From NCBI GenBank assembly GCA_031257735.1, contig JAIROC010000018.1, positions 1 through 8,764 of the forward strand: DNA of 8,764 nt, written 5' to 3'. The position numbers and the translations under genes are program-made. This DNA is from Bacteroidales bacterium (lineage in GTDB: Bacteria; Bacteroidota; Bacteroidia; Bacteroidales; WCHB1-69). Below, piece after piece: positions 1 to 5,371 of the stretch (positions within the stretch are counted from its first letter, which is position 1; every line of letters begins with the position of its first letter). The notes below the pieces were generated by a model. The model did no database searches and had not been told where the DNA came from. It saw only the letters and a program-made list of their open reading frames with translations.

Positions 1-279
1 AACTTATTGTAATCGTGAGATGTAAAAATATGCGAGATGTAAAACTTAACGATTATTTAATATACAATAGATAGAAAGAGTAAAATATGTTTTTCCCCTT
101 ATTATGAGTTATAATGCAATAAATAAACTACTTATCCTAATTTTGTCAGAAGAGAGAAAAAGTGAGTGTTGTGATGATTTTGATCAATTTTCGCTACGTT
201 TTTTGGGATTTCATGGAAAAGTTGAAAAAAAAAGCGAAGAGAGTTATGGGTTATGAGTTATGAGTTGGGCTAACGCAAG
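1..279. other. AT-rich intergenic spacer
   Basis: I see no supportable gene here. The stretch is very AT-rich with frequent stops in all frames. It contains an 11-bp direct repeat, GAGATGTAAAA, at 17-27 and 34-44, and the heptamer tandem at 244-264 listed separately. A reading frame at 3-74 on the plus strand could in principle be the tail of a gene that starts outside the window, but it has no recognisable sequence and overlaps the direct repeat, so it is not called. Confidence 0.6.
244..264 (+). repeat. Tandem heptamer TTATG(A/G)G, three copies
   Basis: Three consecutive heptamers occur: TTATGGG, TTATGAG, TTATGAG. The same heptamer appears as a two-copy tandem on the minus strand at 1987-2000, where it contains the stop codon of the epimerase gene, and singly at 102-108 and 8694-8700. 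From general familiarity, seven-base arrays of this kind are common in Bacteroidales intergenic DNA. No function can be assigned. Confidence 0.6.
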
Positions 280-409
280 AAACCTTATTTCCAACCTTAT
301 TTTAAAATAACAAAACAACATTAATAAGGTAATAAGGTTAATTGTGTGTGTTGTATGTCCTTGCTACTAAGGTTATCTGTTGGAGAAAATAAGGTTGGAA
401 ATAAGGTTT
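280..409. repeat. Perfect 24-bp inverted repeat with 82-bp spacer
   Basis: The arms at 280-303 and 386-409 are exact reverse complements over 24 bases. Each arm consists of two copies of AATAAGGTT (or its complement) at a 12-base period. The spacer adds two abutting copies of AATAAGGT (323-330 and 331-338) and a near copy at 367-374. In total there are six exact AATAAGGT octamers, two inverted (282-289 and 294-301) and four direct (323-330, 331-338, 388-395, 400-407). It has no coding content. It could be a small non-autonomous palindromic element, a cluster of protein-binding sites or a stable RNA foldback. The sequence shows the symmetry; the role is unknown. Confidence 0.85.
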
Positions 410-420
410 TATTATATTCT

Positions 421-610
421 GCTCATTACTTACGGCGCTCTTCGCTACGAGGTTGAAATGAAAAACGTATTAAAAATAAATGCAGGCATAGCCTGTTTGG
501 ATAGAGCGAACGAGGTAGAACCTCGTCCGAACGAGATCTCCGACAACGCGTTTTAGGGCAGGAGATTAGCTCCGCTGCTCTTACAGGGATATTCAGCGAG
601 ACGCCATATA
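421..610 (-). repeat. GC-rich repeat-like block with small hairpins
   Basis: This block departs from its surroundings: 481-600 is about 53% GC by hand count, against very AT-rich flanks. It holds two hairpins, ACGAGGT-AGA-ACCTCGT at 510-526 and CAGGC-ATA-GCCTG at 483-495. A 65-codon minus-strand frame (426-623) is open through it, its ATG overlapping the stop of the glycosyltransferase gene. The translation is rich in Arg, Ser, Cys and Leu, ends in FSFQPRSEERRK, and has no domain I recognise. It reads like translated repeat DNA rather than a protein. I therefore annotate it as a probable dispersed Bacteroidales intergenic repeat, based on look and composition and not on a database match. Confidence 0.45.
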
Positions 611-615
611 ATATT

Positions 616-1866
616 TTATCCATTTCCTTTTAATATTTGTTCAAAAATATAAATGAACTGTTCGGCTTGCTTTCTGCGAGAAAATTTTTCTATTTCGACA
701 CGATCAACGTCTACTGACGTCCATCCACAAGCAATCCAACGACGGTAATGCTCTTCAATGAATTGTTTTGTTTCCTGTACATTGTGAGCCGACAAACCTG
801 ATCGTGTGCGGCAAATAGCTTCTTCGAGACAATCTTCATCTCCGCGCACACAAAGAACAGGTCGCTCTACTGCCAACGCTTCAAAAAACTTAGTTGTCAT
901 AATGCCTTTCGGTCCCTTTTCTCCCGATTTGTTTGTAAGCAACAGGACAATGGAACTTTCATTCAGAATTGCAGGTATTTTGGTAGCAAATACGTATTCA
1001 TGATATTCCATCAGGTTGGCAACGGGATAATATTTTGCAGCTTCCTGTTGGAGTATTCGACGCGACTTTTCATCTGTAAACCAACGGAGACGGAACCTTT
1101 CGGTATCAATGATTTTCTCATCTGCAAGTTGTTTGACAGCTTCAAACAACAATGCGGGATTGCGCAGTAATATACTGACTAAACGTCCTGTGTAGGTGAT
1201 GTAGAATTGTTCGCGTTTCACAACTTCAGGATAAAAAACATCTGCATCAAAACCGTTATATATAAGCGATACGTGTGGATTATATTGCGCAAGAAGTTTT
1301 GTATGCCAAGTTGAAACAGTTGTTACGTGGGCAGCTTGACGCAGAATACGATTTCGCCTTGTCAGACTTATTTTTTTGAAAATCTTGGCAACTATATTTT
1401 CCATTCCACCCATACGCGGCAAAGTATGTCCTATAAATTCATTTCCTGTAAACTGCTCTATGACGTCTCGTAAATCAACGACCAATGGCAAGTGCATTTT
1501 TTTTGCAATACGACAAGCGGCAGGTAAGGGAAAAAGGCGGTAGGTGCTACATAAAATCAGGTCGAAATTATTCGTGCAGGTTTTTCGACGCGCCTCGCGA
1601 TATATCCGACGATTTTTGTAACCGAAAAATATATCAAGCAGGAAAATCATTATCCATTCGAGAAAATTACCTGCAGGATTTTCCGATTTGTAAAACGACA
1701 CGCGTACGACGTCCGTATCTCCTTGCAGAAACGCAAAAGTATCATCCTTGATATATTCCGTTACAACGGCAACTTTTACGCCTTTTTGCTTGAGATATTT
1801 ACACAGATATCCCATTCGTGGACCAAAAGCGGGCGGAAAATGATCGCATAGAATCAGTATCTTCAT
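616..1866 (-). CDS. GT-B fold glycosyltransferase (family 4-like)
   Basis: This is a predicted cytoplasmic, possibly membrane-associated, glycosyltransferase transferring a sugar from a nucleotide-sugar donor, probably in capsule, O-antigen or other surface glycan synthesis. The 416-residue length fits the family. The N-terminal Rossmann half opens with MKILILCDHFPPAFGPR (glycine-rich acceptor loop at 14-17), followed by VDLRD at 130-134, VSTWH at 184-188 and the linker LIYNGFD at 201-207. The C-terminal donor-binding half begins with YTGRL (225-229) and carries the conserved TKFFEALAVERPVL segment (325-338), with acidic residues E329 and E334. I chose the start at 1866 rather than the longer frame from 1923 because homology-like sequence begins at MKILIL and a -7 promoter box (1906-1913) lies inside the longer frame. 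It sits 128 bases downstream of the epimerase gene. Donor and acceptor cannot be told from sequence. Confidence 0.88.
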   Translation of the reverse strand: MKILILCDHFPPAFGPRMGYLCKYLKQKGVKVAVVTEYIKDDTFAFLQGDTDVVRVSFYKSENPAGNFLEWIMIFLLDIFFGYKNRRIYREARRKTCTNNFDLILCSTYRLFPLPAACRIAKKMHLPLVVDLRDVIEQFTGNEFIGHTLPRMGGMENIVAKIFKKISLTRRNRILRQAAHVTTVSTWHTKLLAQYNPHVSLIYNGFDADVFYPEVVKREQFYITYTGRLVSILLRNPALLFEAVKQLADEKIIDTERFRLRWFTDEKSRRILQQEAAKYYPVANLMEYHEYVFATKIPAILNESSIVLLLTNKSGEKGPKGIMTTKFFEALAVERPVLCVRGDEDCLEEAICRTRSGLSAHNVQETKQFIEEHYRRWIACGWTSVDVDRVEIEKFSRRKQAEQFIYIFEQILKGNG

Positions 1867-1905
1867 ATTTTTATAATCATGTGAATAAATCGTATTTTTT
1901 TTCTG

Positions 1906-1913
1906 CAAAGGTA
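1906..1913 (-). promoter_or_regulatory. Bacteroidetes -7 box (TACCTTTG) for glycosyltransferase
   Basis: Read on the minus strand this is TACCTTTG, matching the Bacteroidetes -7 consensus TAnnTTTG. It lies 39 bases upstream of the ATG at 1866, implying a 5' leader of roughly 35 bases. No good TTTG -33 box lies at the usual distance of about 19-21 bases; the nearest TTTG is only 9 bases upstream. It supports the shorter start and suggests that the glycosyltransferase can be transcribed independently of the epimerase. Confidence 0.55.
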
Positions 1914-1986
1914 TAGCATTCACAAAGGTTTTTCTCTGTGAACGATAAGGTAACGTGTATTATATATTGCTTATTTTCCATTCTCG

Positions 1987-2003
1987 CTCATAATTCATAA
2001 CTC
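1987..2003 (-). repeat. Heptamer tandem overlapping wecB stop
   Basis: On the minus strand this reads GAGTTATGAATTATGAG, two tandem TTATGA(A/G) heptamers of the same type as those at 244-264. The TGA stop of the epimerase gene (1995-1997) falls inside it, so the last codons of that gene are part of the repeat. Confidence 0.55.
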
Positions 2004-3080
2004 TAATATAATGTCAATAATTTTTTCTGCGGTATTTCCCGATCCGTATTCCGAAACATTTGTTTTATGGGTGGAAGTATACAGGCATCGAATAATATTT
2101 TCTGTACGATACCCTGCTAATTGATTCCATCCGCAGTTGACGGTTTCTGTCCATTCCGTTTCGTTACGTAGTGTGATGCAAGGTGTTTGATAAAAACAGG
2201 CTTCTTTTTGCACGCCTCCCGAATCGGTCAAAATAACAGCAGCTTCTTTTTCAAGCATGATCATATCAAGATAACCTATTGGTTCAATCAGTCGAATAAA
2301 GGGATTGAAAGCAATCTCGGGCAGAAGATTATATTTTTCGACACATGTACGCGTTCGCGGATGTAAGGGCAATATGACAGGATAATTAGCGGTTGCTATA
2401 TCGGTCAATGCTTTGATAATAGAAGTAATCCGCTCACGGTTATCTGTATTTTCGGCACGATGAATTGTACACAGGTAAAATCCCTTTGATTTCAAATTCA
2501 GGGAAGAGAGAATTGAGGAATATTGCGACGCTATTTTGCCGAAAACAATTGCCGCGTCATACATCACATCGCCAACATGATAAATTCCTTCGACAATCCC
2601 TTCACGATGCAAATTGTTGACAGCGGTAGAAGTCGGACAGAATAACAATGTCGAGATACGGTCGGTCAAGATACGGTTGATTTCTTCCGGCATGTACTTG
2701 TTGAAACTGCGCAGCCCCGCTTCTACATGCACAACGGGAATGTGTAATTTTACTGCGGCAAGAGCGCCCGCAAGCGTTGAATTGGTGTCGCCATAAACCA
2801 AGACATAATCAGGATTATTTGTACACAATACCTTTTCTGTTTCAACCAATATCCGTGCTGTCATTGCGGCATGGCTTTCCTGTCCGCATTGCAATTGCCA
2901 TGTAGGTTTGGGAATATCCAATTGTCTGAAAAATACATCGCTCATGTTTGCGTCATAGTGCTGTCCCGTATGAAGAATGTACTCTTCTATTCCAGCGTCT
3001 TTGTGCTGTATAATTGCCTTACTGACCATTGCAGCCTTAATAAACTGCGGGCGCGCGCCGATAATCGTAATGATTTTCAT
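1995..3080 (-). CDS. wecB: Non-hydrolysing UDP-N-acetylglucosamine 2-epimerase
   Basis: It interconverts UDP-GlcNAc and UDP-ManNAc in the cytoplasm, supplying ManNAc-type sugars for surface polysaccharide. The 361 residues match the family's usual length of about 360-380. The GT-B-like fold motifs are in order: GARPQFIK (8-15), HTGQHYD (37-43), YGDTNST (96-102), HVEAGLRS (118-125), MPEEINR (130-136), TIHRAENTD (205-213), HPRT (240-243), TDSGGVQKEA (285-294) and LRNETEWTETV (304-314). D98, E120, E133 and H207 correspond to the catalytic acidic residues and histidine known in E. coli WecB. The start at 3080 is preferred over the upstream ATG at 3134 because the family begins at MKIITIIGARP. Its closest relatives may instead act on a diacetamido uronic acid sugar (WbpI type), which sequence cannot exclude. 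No promoter is evident, and it probably shares a transcript with the small ORF 63 bases upstream. Confidence 0.93.
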   Translation of the reverse strand: MKIITIIGARPQFIKAAMVSKAIIQHKDAGIEEYILHTGQHYDANMSDVFFRQLDIPKPTWQLQCGQESHAAMTARILVETEKVLCTNNPDYVLVYGDTNSTLAGALAAVKLHIPVVHVEAGLRSFNKYMPEEINRILTDRISTLLFCPTSTAVNNLHREGIVEGIYHVGDVMYDAAIVFGKIASQYSSILSSLNLKSKGFYLCTIHRAENTDNRERITSIIKALTDIATANYPVILPLHPRTRTCVEKYNLLPEIAFNPFIRLIEPIGYLDMIMLEKEAAVILTDSGGVQKEACFYQTPCITLRNETEWTETVNCGWNQLAGYRTENIIRCLYTSTHKTNVSEYGSGNTAEKIIDIILEL

Positions 3081-3143
3081 GTTTTTCTTTTTTTCTTTTA
3101 TTATATGATTGTCGTACAAGATACCGACAGTCATTTTTGTAAA

Positions 3144-3344
3144 TTACAGCGGCAATGTACTTTTATCCTGATTAGCAAATTCATTCTGATTAGCAAATTC
3201 ATTTGTCATTTGAACGCAAATATCTGTCAATTCATCCACTGTAGCGACAAACACAGGAATATATTTATATTTGAGAATATTCGCAATAAGGTTACGCAAA
3301 ATAGCTTTGTACATTCTTTCTTTAGCAATTTGTTTATCTGTCAT
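3144..3344 (-). CDS. Small hypothetical protein (66 aa)
   Basis: I do not recognise this product. It is a 66-residue soluble-looking protein with a basic first half (M1 to about K27), a short hydrophobic stretch IPVFVATV (29-36), an acidic VDELTD segment, and a C-terminus containing the exact repeat NEFANQ-NEFANQ (48-59). The repeat comes from a perfect 18-bp tandem duplication. A good promoter-like arrangement ends about 45 bases before the ATG (-7 box at 3389-3396), which argues for a real transcribed gene, although the leader could instead belong to the epimerase transcript. It lies 63 bases upstream of the epimerase start on the same strand. An alternative start is Met11. It could also be the fragment of a larger lost gene. 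Confidence 0.45.
   Translation of the reverse strand: MTDKQIAKERMYKAILRNLIANILKYKYIPVFVATVDELTDICVQMTNEFANQNEFANQDKSTLPL
3168..3203 (-). repeat. Perfect 18-bp tandem duplication, in frame
   Basis: Bases 3168-3185 and 3186-3203 are identical 18-mers placed head to tail. The unit is six codons long, so the duplication keeps the reading frame of the small ORF and yields NEFANQ twice. Identity is complete, which suggests a recent slippage event or a site prone to expansion and contraction. Confidence 0.9.
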
Positions 3345-3371
3345 AATGACAGATTTTAATGATTATTTGAA

Positions 3372-3587
3372 TTATATTAATTGTGCTGCAAAAGTACACA
3401 AAAAAATCGTACAGATACAACAGGTTCGGTAAGCCCGTTTCAAAGGTTGACAATTACTCAATAAACGCCCTGTTAATGTTACCTTGTATCCGTTTTGCGC
3501 AAGTGTGGTGCAAACTCTGTGTACCCGTTGGTCGGAAACCAAATCATTGGTTACGGAAACAATAATTTTCTTTTTTCTCTTAGACAT
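3372..3587 (-). pseudogene. Truncated glycosyltransferase remnant (5' end only)
   Basis: The frame encodes 71 residues. The first 50 or so (KKIIVSVTNDLVSDQRVHRV, then a CTTLAQNGYKVTLTGR segment) look like the N-terminal nucleotide-sugar-transferase Rossmann strand-helix-strand of a Bacteroidetes glycosyltransferase that normally runs to about 350-400 residues. After about residue 53 the sequence (TCCICTIFLCTFAAQLI) is unlike such proteins, and it coincides with the promoter of the next gene. Neither other frame on this strand continues the homology in the 80 bases left before the small ORF. So most of the gene has been deleted rather than frameshifted. A -7 box (3629-3636) still precedes it, so it may be transcribed. 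It is very unlikely to be a functional enzyme. Confidence 0.72.
3389..3421 (-). promoter_or_regulatory. Bacteroidetes-type promoter before the small ORF
   Basis: On the minus strand, GTTG (3418-3421; three of four match to the -33 consensus TTTG) is followed after 21 bases by TACTTTTG (3389-3396; full match to TAnnTTTG). The spacing is typical for the Bacteroidetes primary sigma factor. Transcription would begin near 3383 and leave a leader of about 40 bases before the ATG at 3344. It lies inside the tail of the truncated glycosyltransferase frame, which supports that frame being non-genuine there. Confidence 0.6.
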
Positions 3588-3628
3588 TCCTGATGATATA
3601 GACGGTAAAATAATTTGTTAAACTTTTG

Positions 3629-3636
3629 CAAAGGTA
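3629..3636 (-). promoter_or_regulatory. -7 box (TACCTTTG) for truncated glycosyltransferase
   Basis: The minus-strand TACCTTTG matches TAnnTTTG and lies 41 bases upstream of the ATG at 3587. A TTTG occurs 15 bases further upstream (3652-3655), shorter than the usual spacing. It is the leftward half of a divergent pair with the box at 3721-3728. Confidence 0.5.
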
Positions 3637-3656
3637 TTTTTTCCATCAATACAAAA

Positions 3657-3713
3657 TGACAATTTGGTCAAGAGAATTTATTTCTTTGCGAAAGTTTATT
3701 GTCATTCTCTTGA
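3657..3713. promoter_or_regulatory. Paired inverted repeats between divergent promoters
   Basis: There are two exact inverted repeats: TGACAAT (3657-3663) with ATTGTCA (3698-3704), and TCAAGAGAAT (3668-3677) with ATTCTCTTGA (3704-3713). They are staggered, not nested, so both cannot form one hairpin. They lie between the leftward -7 box at 3629-3636 and the rightward -7 box at 3721-3728, overlapping the likely -33 region of the latter. This is a plausible operator for a dimeric regulator, but no regulator gene is present in the window to support it. Confidence 0.35.
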
Positions 3714-3728
3714 AAAGTTGTACCTTTG
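3698..3728 (+). promoter_or_regulatory. Bacteroidetes-type promoter for the rbfA operon
   Basis: TACCTTTG at 3721-3728 is an exact TAnnTTTG -7 box. ATTG at 3698-3701 lies 19 bases upstream and matches three of four bases of the TTTG -33 box. Transcription would start around 3732-3735, giving a leader of about 80 bases to the rbfA ATG at 3813. A frame open from the ATG at 3726 begins within this box, so that start would not be in the transcript. Confidence 0.55.
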
Positions 3729-3812
3729 GAAACAATTCCCAAACGAGTATTTACGTTTCAAGTATTTGTTTTTAAGGGGGATTTTTTTTCATGTTTGAAA
3801 ATAAAAAGAAGA

Positions 3813-4151
3813 ATGAATACAACAAGACAACAAAAAGTGGCACGTCTCCTGCAAAAAGAGATAGCAACAATACTGCAAATAGACGGGAAAAATTTATACG
3901 GTTCGGCATTGGTTACAGTAACGGAAGTAAGTGTATCTCGGGATTTTTCTTTTGCACGTATATATGTAAGTATATTTACTACAGGAAATAAAATGGATGT
4001 TCTTCAAACGATAGAGTCCGGTAAAAAGGAAATCAGGTATAAATTGGGGAAACAGGTCAAAAATCAGTTGCGTATAATTCCTGAGATCGTTTTTGAGATA
4101 GATGATACCCTGGACTATATTGAGAATATAAATAATTTACTGAAAAAGTGA
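3813..4151 (+). CDS. rbfA: 30S ribosome-binding factor A
   Basis: RbfA is a cytoplasmic assembly factor that binds the small ribosomal subunit and helps 16S rRNA 5'-end maturation, also needed for growth in the cold. The 112 residues fit the family. The start MNTTRQQKVARLLQKEIATI is the usual first helix. The type II KH-like core follows: strand VTVTEVSVSRDFSFARIYVSIF (34-55), the helix IRYKLGKQVKNQL (74-86), and the strand with family signature RIIPEIVFEIDDTLDYIENI (87-106). The ATG at 3813 was chosen over that at 3726 because the extra 29 residues are unlike the family and would begin inside the promoter. The stop TGA (4149-4151) overlaps the GTG start of the permease gene, which indicates coupled translation. 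The rbfA-permease order recurs in Bacteroidetes as I recall it. Confidence 0.93.
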   Translation: MNTTRQQKVARLLQKEIATILQIDGKNLYGSALVTVTEVSVSRDFSFARIYVSIFTTGNKMDVLQTIESGKKEIRYKLGKQVKNQLRIIPEIVFEIDDTLDYIENINNLLKK

Positions 4152-5371
4152 ACGTAAGTTTATTTATAGCGCGACGTTATTTATTTGCAAAGAAATCGCA
4201 CAACATTATAAATATTATCTCCATCGTATCTCTTGCGGGGGTAGCAATTTCGACGGCAGTATTATTTATTGTTTTATCAATATTTAACGGGTTACGCAAT
4301 TTTGTAGAACAATCTTTCAATGCTTTCAGCGCCGATATAGAGATTACGCCTGTATACGGAAAGATAATATCCGAGAATACAATAGATTTACAACGAATAA
4401 TTTCTTTGGATGGCGTAGAATATATTTCAGAAGTCCTCTCTGATGTAGCTGTTTTCGTACACGAAGACCGACAATATATTGCCAAGATAAAAGGAGTTTA
4501 TCCCGATTATGTACGTATGAACAGATTGGATACCATTATCTACAGGGGAGAGTTTTTATTGGAAAACAGTGGTTTCCCTTTTGCGGTTTTGGGTATAGCT
4601 GTTGCCTCTCATTTAAATTGTCCTCCATCGGAAATCATATCGAATACGCTAAAAATATATTATCCCGACCGTACAAAAAAACAAAAAGCCGTTGTTTCGT
4701 TGGACGCTTTACGTTCACAAGCGATAACTCCTGCGGGTATTTTTTATTCGCATACGGAATATGATAAAGAAGTTGTTTTTGTTCCCCTGTCATTCGCCCG
4801 CAGACTGTTGGGATATGAGTCGGGTTATACTTCTTTGGAAATTCGTTGTAATTCGTCTGCAAAAGTGGAAGCTGTTCAAGCCGAAATAATGAAGATAACA
4901 GGTGAAAAATTCTATGTAAAAAATTCATATCAACAGGAAGAAATGCTCTTTAAGGTCATGCAATCAGAGAAATGGATCACGTATGCAATTTTATCATTTA
5001 TTTTACTTATTGCTTCTTTTAATATGGTAGGCATGATAGCTATTTTAATTTTGGAAAAAAAACTTTCAGCTGGTATTCTTTACAGTATGGGGGCTAATAT
5101 AGGTTTGGTGAGACGTATCTTTATTTATGAGGGGATGCTGATTTCTATTTTTGGGGTTGTTATTGGCTTATTTATTGGCGCTGTTTTTTGCGTGTTGCAA
5201 ATACAATTCGGATTTATCACTTTTGGGGAAGGGGATTATCTTCTTTCGACCTATCCTGTTGCTATGCAATGGAAAGATATGTTACTTGTTCCGCTTATTG
5301 TTCTTGTTATCACCTTGCCGTCTGCTTTTCTTTTAACCAGAAAAATATATCCAAAGTTATCTATACGATGA
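4148..5371 (+). CDS. Lol/FtsX-type ABC transporter permease
   Basis: This inner-membrane permease subunit has the architecture of LolC/LolE, which release lipoproteins from the inner membrane for outer-membrane delivery. The 407 residues have one N-terminal membrane segment (about 22-47), a large periplasmic domain (about 50-275), and three C-terminal segments (about 277-301, 325-352, 378-397). The N-terminus FIARRYLFAKKSHNIINIIS is the amphipathic lead seen in this Bacteroidetes group. The cytoplasmic coupling region EKKLSAGILYSMGANIGLVR (303-322) precedes the third segment. The start is GTG at 4148, overlapping the rbfA stop. The stop TGA (5369-5371) overlaps the ATG of apbE. The ATPase partner (LolD-like) is not in the window. 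The precise substrate is inferred from family, since some relatives export other molecules, so I give no symbol. Confidence 0.87.
   Translation: MNVSLFIARRYLFAKKSHNIINIISIVSLAGVAISTAVLFIVLSIFNGLRNFVEQSFNAFSADIEITPVYGKIISENTIDLQRIISLDGVEYISEVLSDVAVFVHEDRQYIAKIKGVYPDYVRMNRLDTIIYRGEFLLENSGFPFAVLGIAVASHLNCPPSEIISNTLKIYYPDRTKKQKAVVSLDALRSQAITPAGIFYSHTEYDKEVVFVPLSFARRLLGYESGYTSLEIRCNSSAKVEAVQAEIMKITGEKFYVKNSYQQEEMLFKVMQSEKWITYAILSFILLIASFNMVGMIAILILEKKLSAGILYSMGANIGLVRRIFIYEGMLISIFGVVIGLFIGAVFCVLQIQFGFITFGEGDYLLSTYPVAMQWKDMLLVPLIVLVITLPSAFLLTRKIYPKLSIR

Noticed and set aside
3..74. A plus-strand frame open from the window edge that could be the end of a gene.
   Set aside because: Only about 23 codons are visible, they overlap an 11-bp direct repeat, and nothing recognisable is encoded.
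138..145. TAATTTTG, a match to the -7 box TAnnTTTG on the plus strand.
   Set aside because: There is no -33 box at a suitable distance and no plus-strand gene follows, so it is most likely a chance match in AT-rich DNA.
280..409. The inverted repeat read as a CRISPR array or intrinsic terminator.
   Set aside because: The repeats are octamers without regular spacers, and the arms are 82 bases apart with no T-run, so neither reading fits.
426..623. A 65-codon minus-strand ORF after the glycosyltransferase gene.
   Set aside because: It lies within a compositionally distinct, hairpin-bearing block, has no recognisable domain, and reads like translated repeat DNA. It is annotated as a repeat instead.
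3081..3134. An upstream in-frame ATG extending the epimerase by 18 residues.
   Set aside because: The added residues are unlike the family, which begins at MKIITIIGARP, and they end in a low-complexity lysine run.
2871..3359. A 162-codon plus-strand frame opposite the start of the epimerase gene and the small ORF.
   Set aside because: It is antisense to a strongly supported gene, rich in Phe, Cys and His in an irregular way, and resembles no protein family.
5188..5367. A longer apbE frame starting 60 codons upstream.
   Set aside because: It would overlap the permease gene extensively and bury the lipoprotein signal peptide that begins at 5368.
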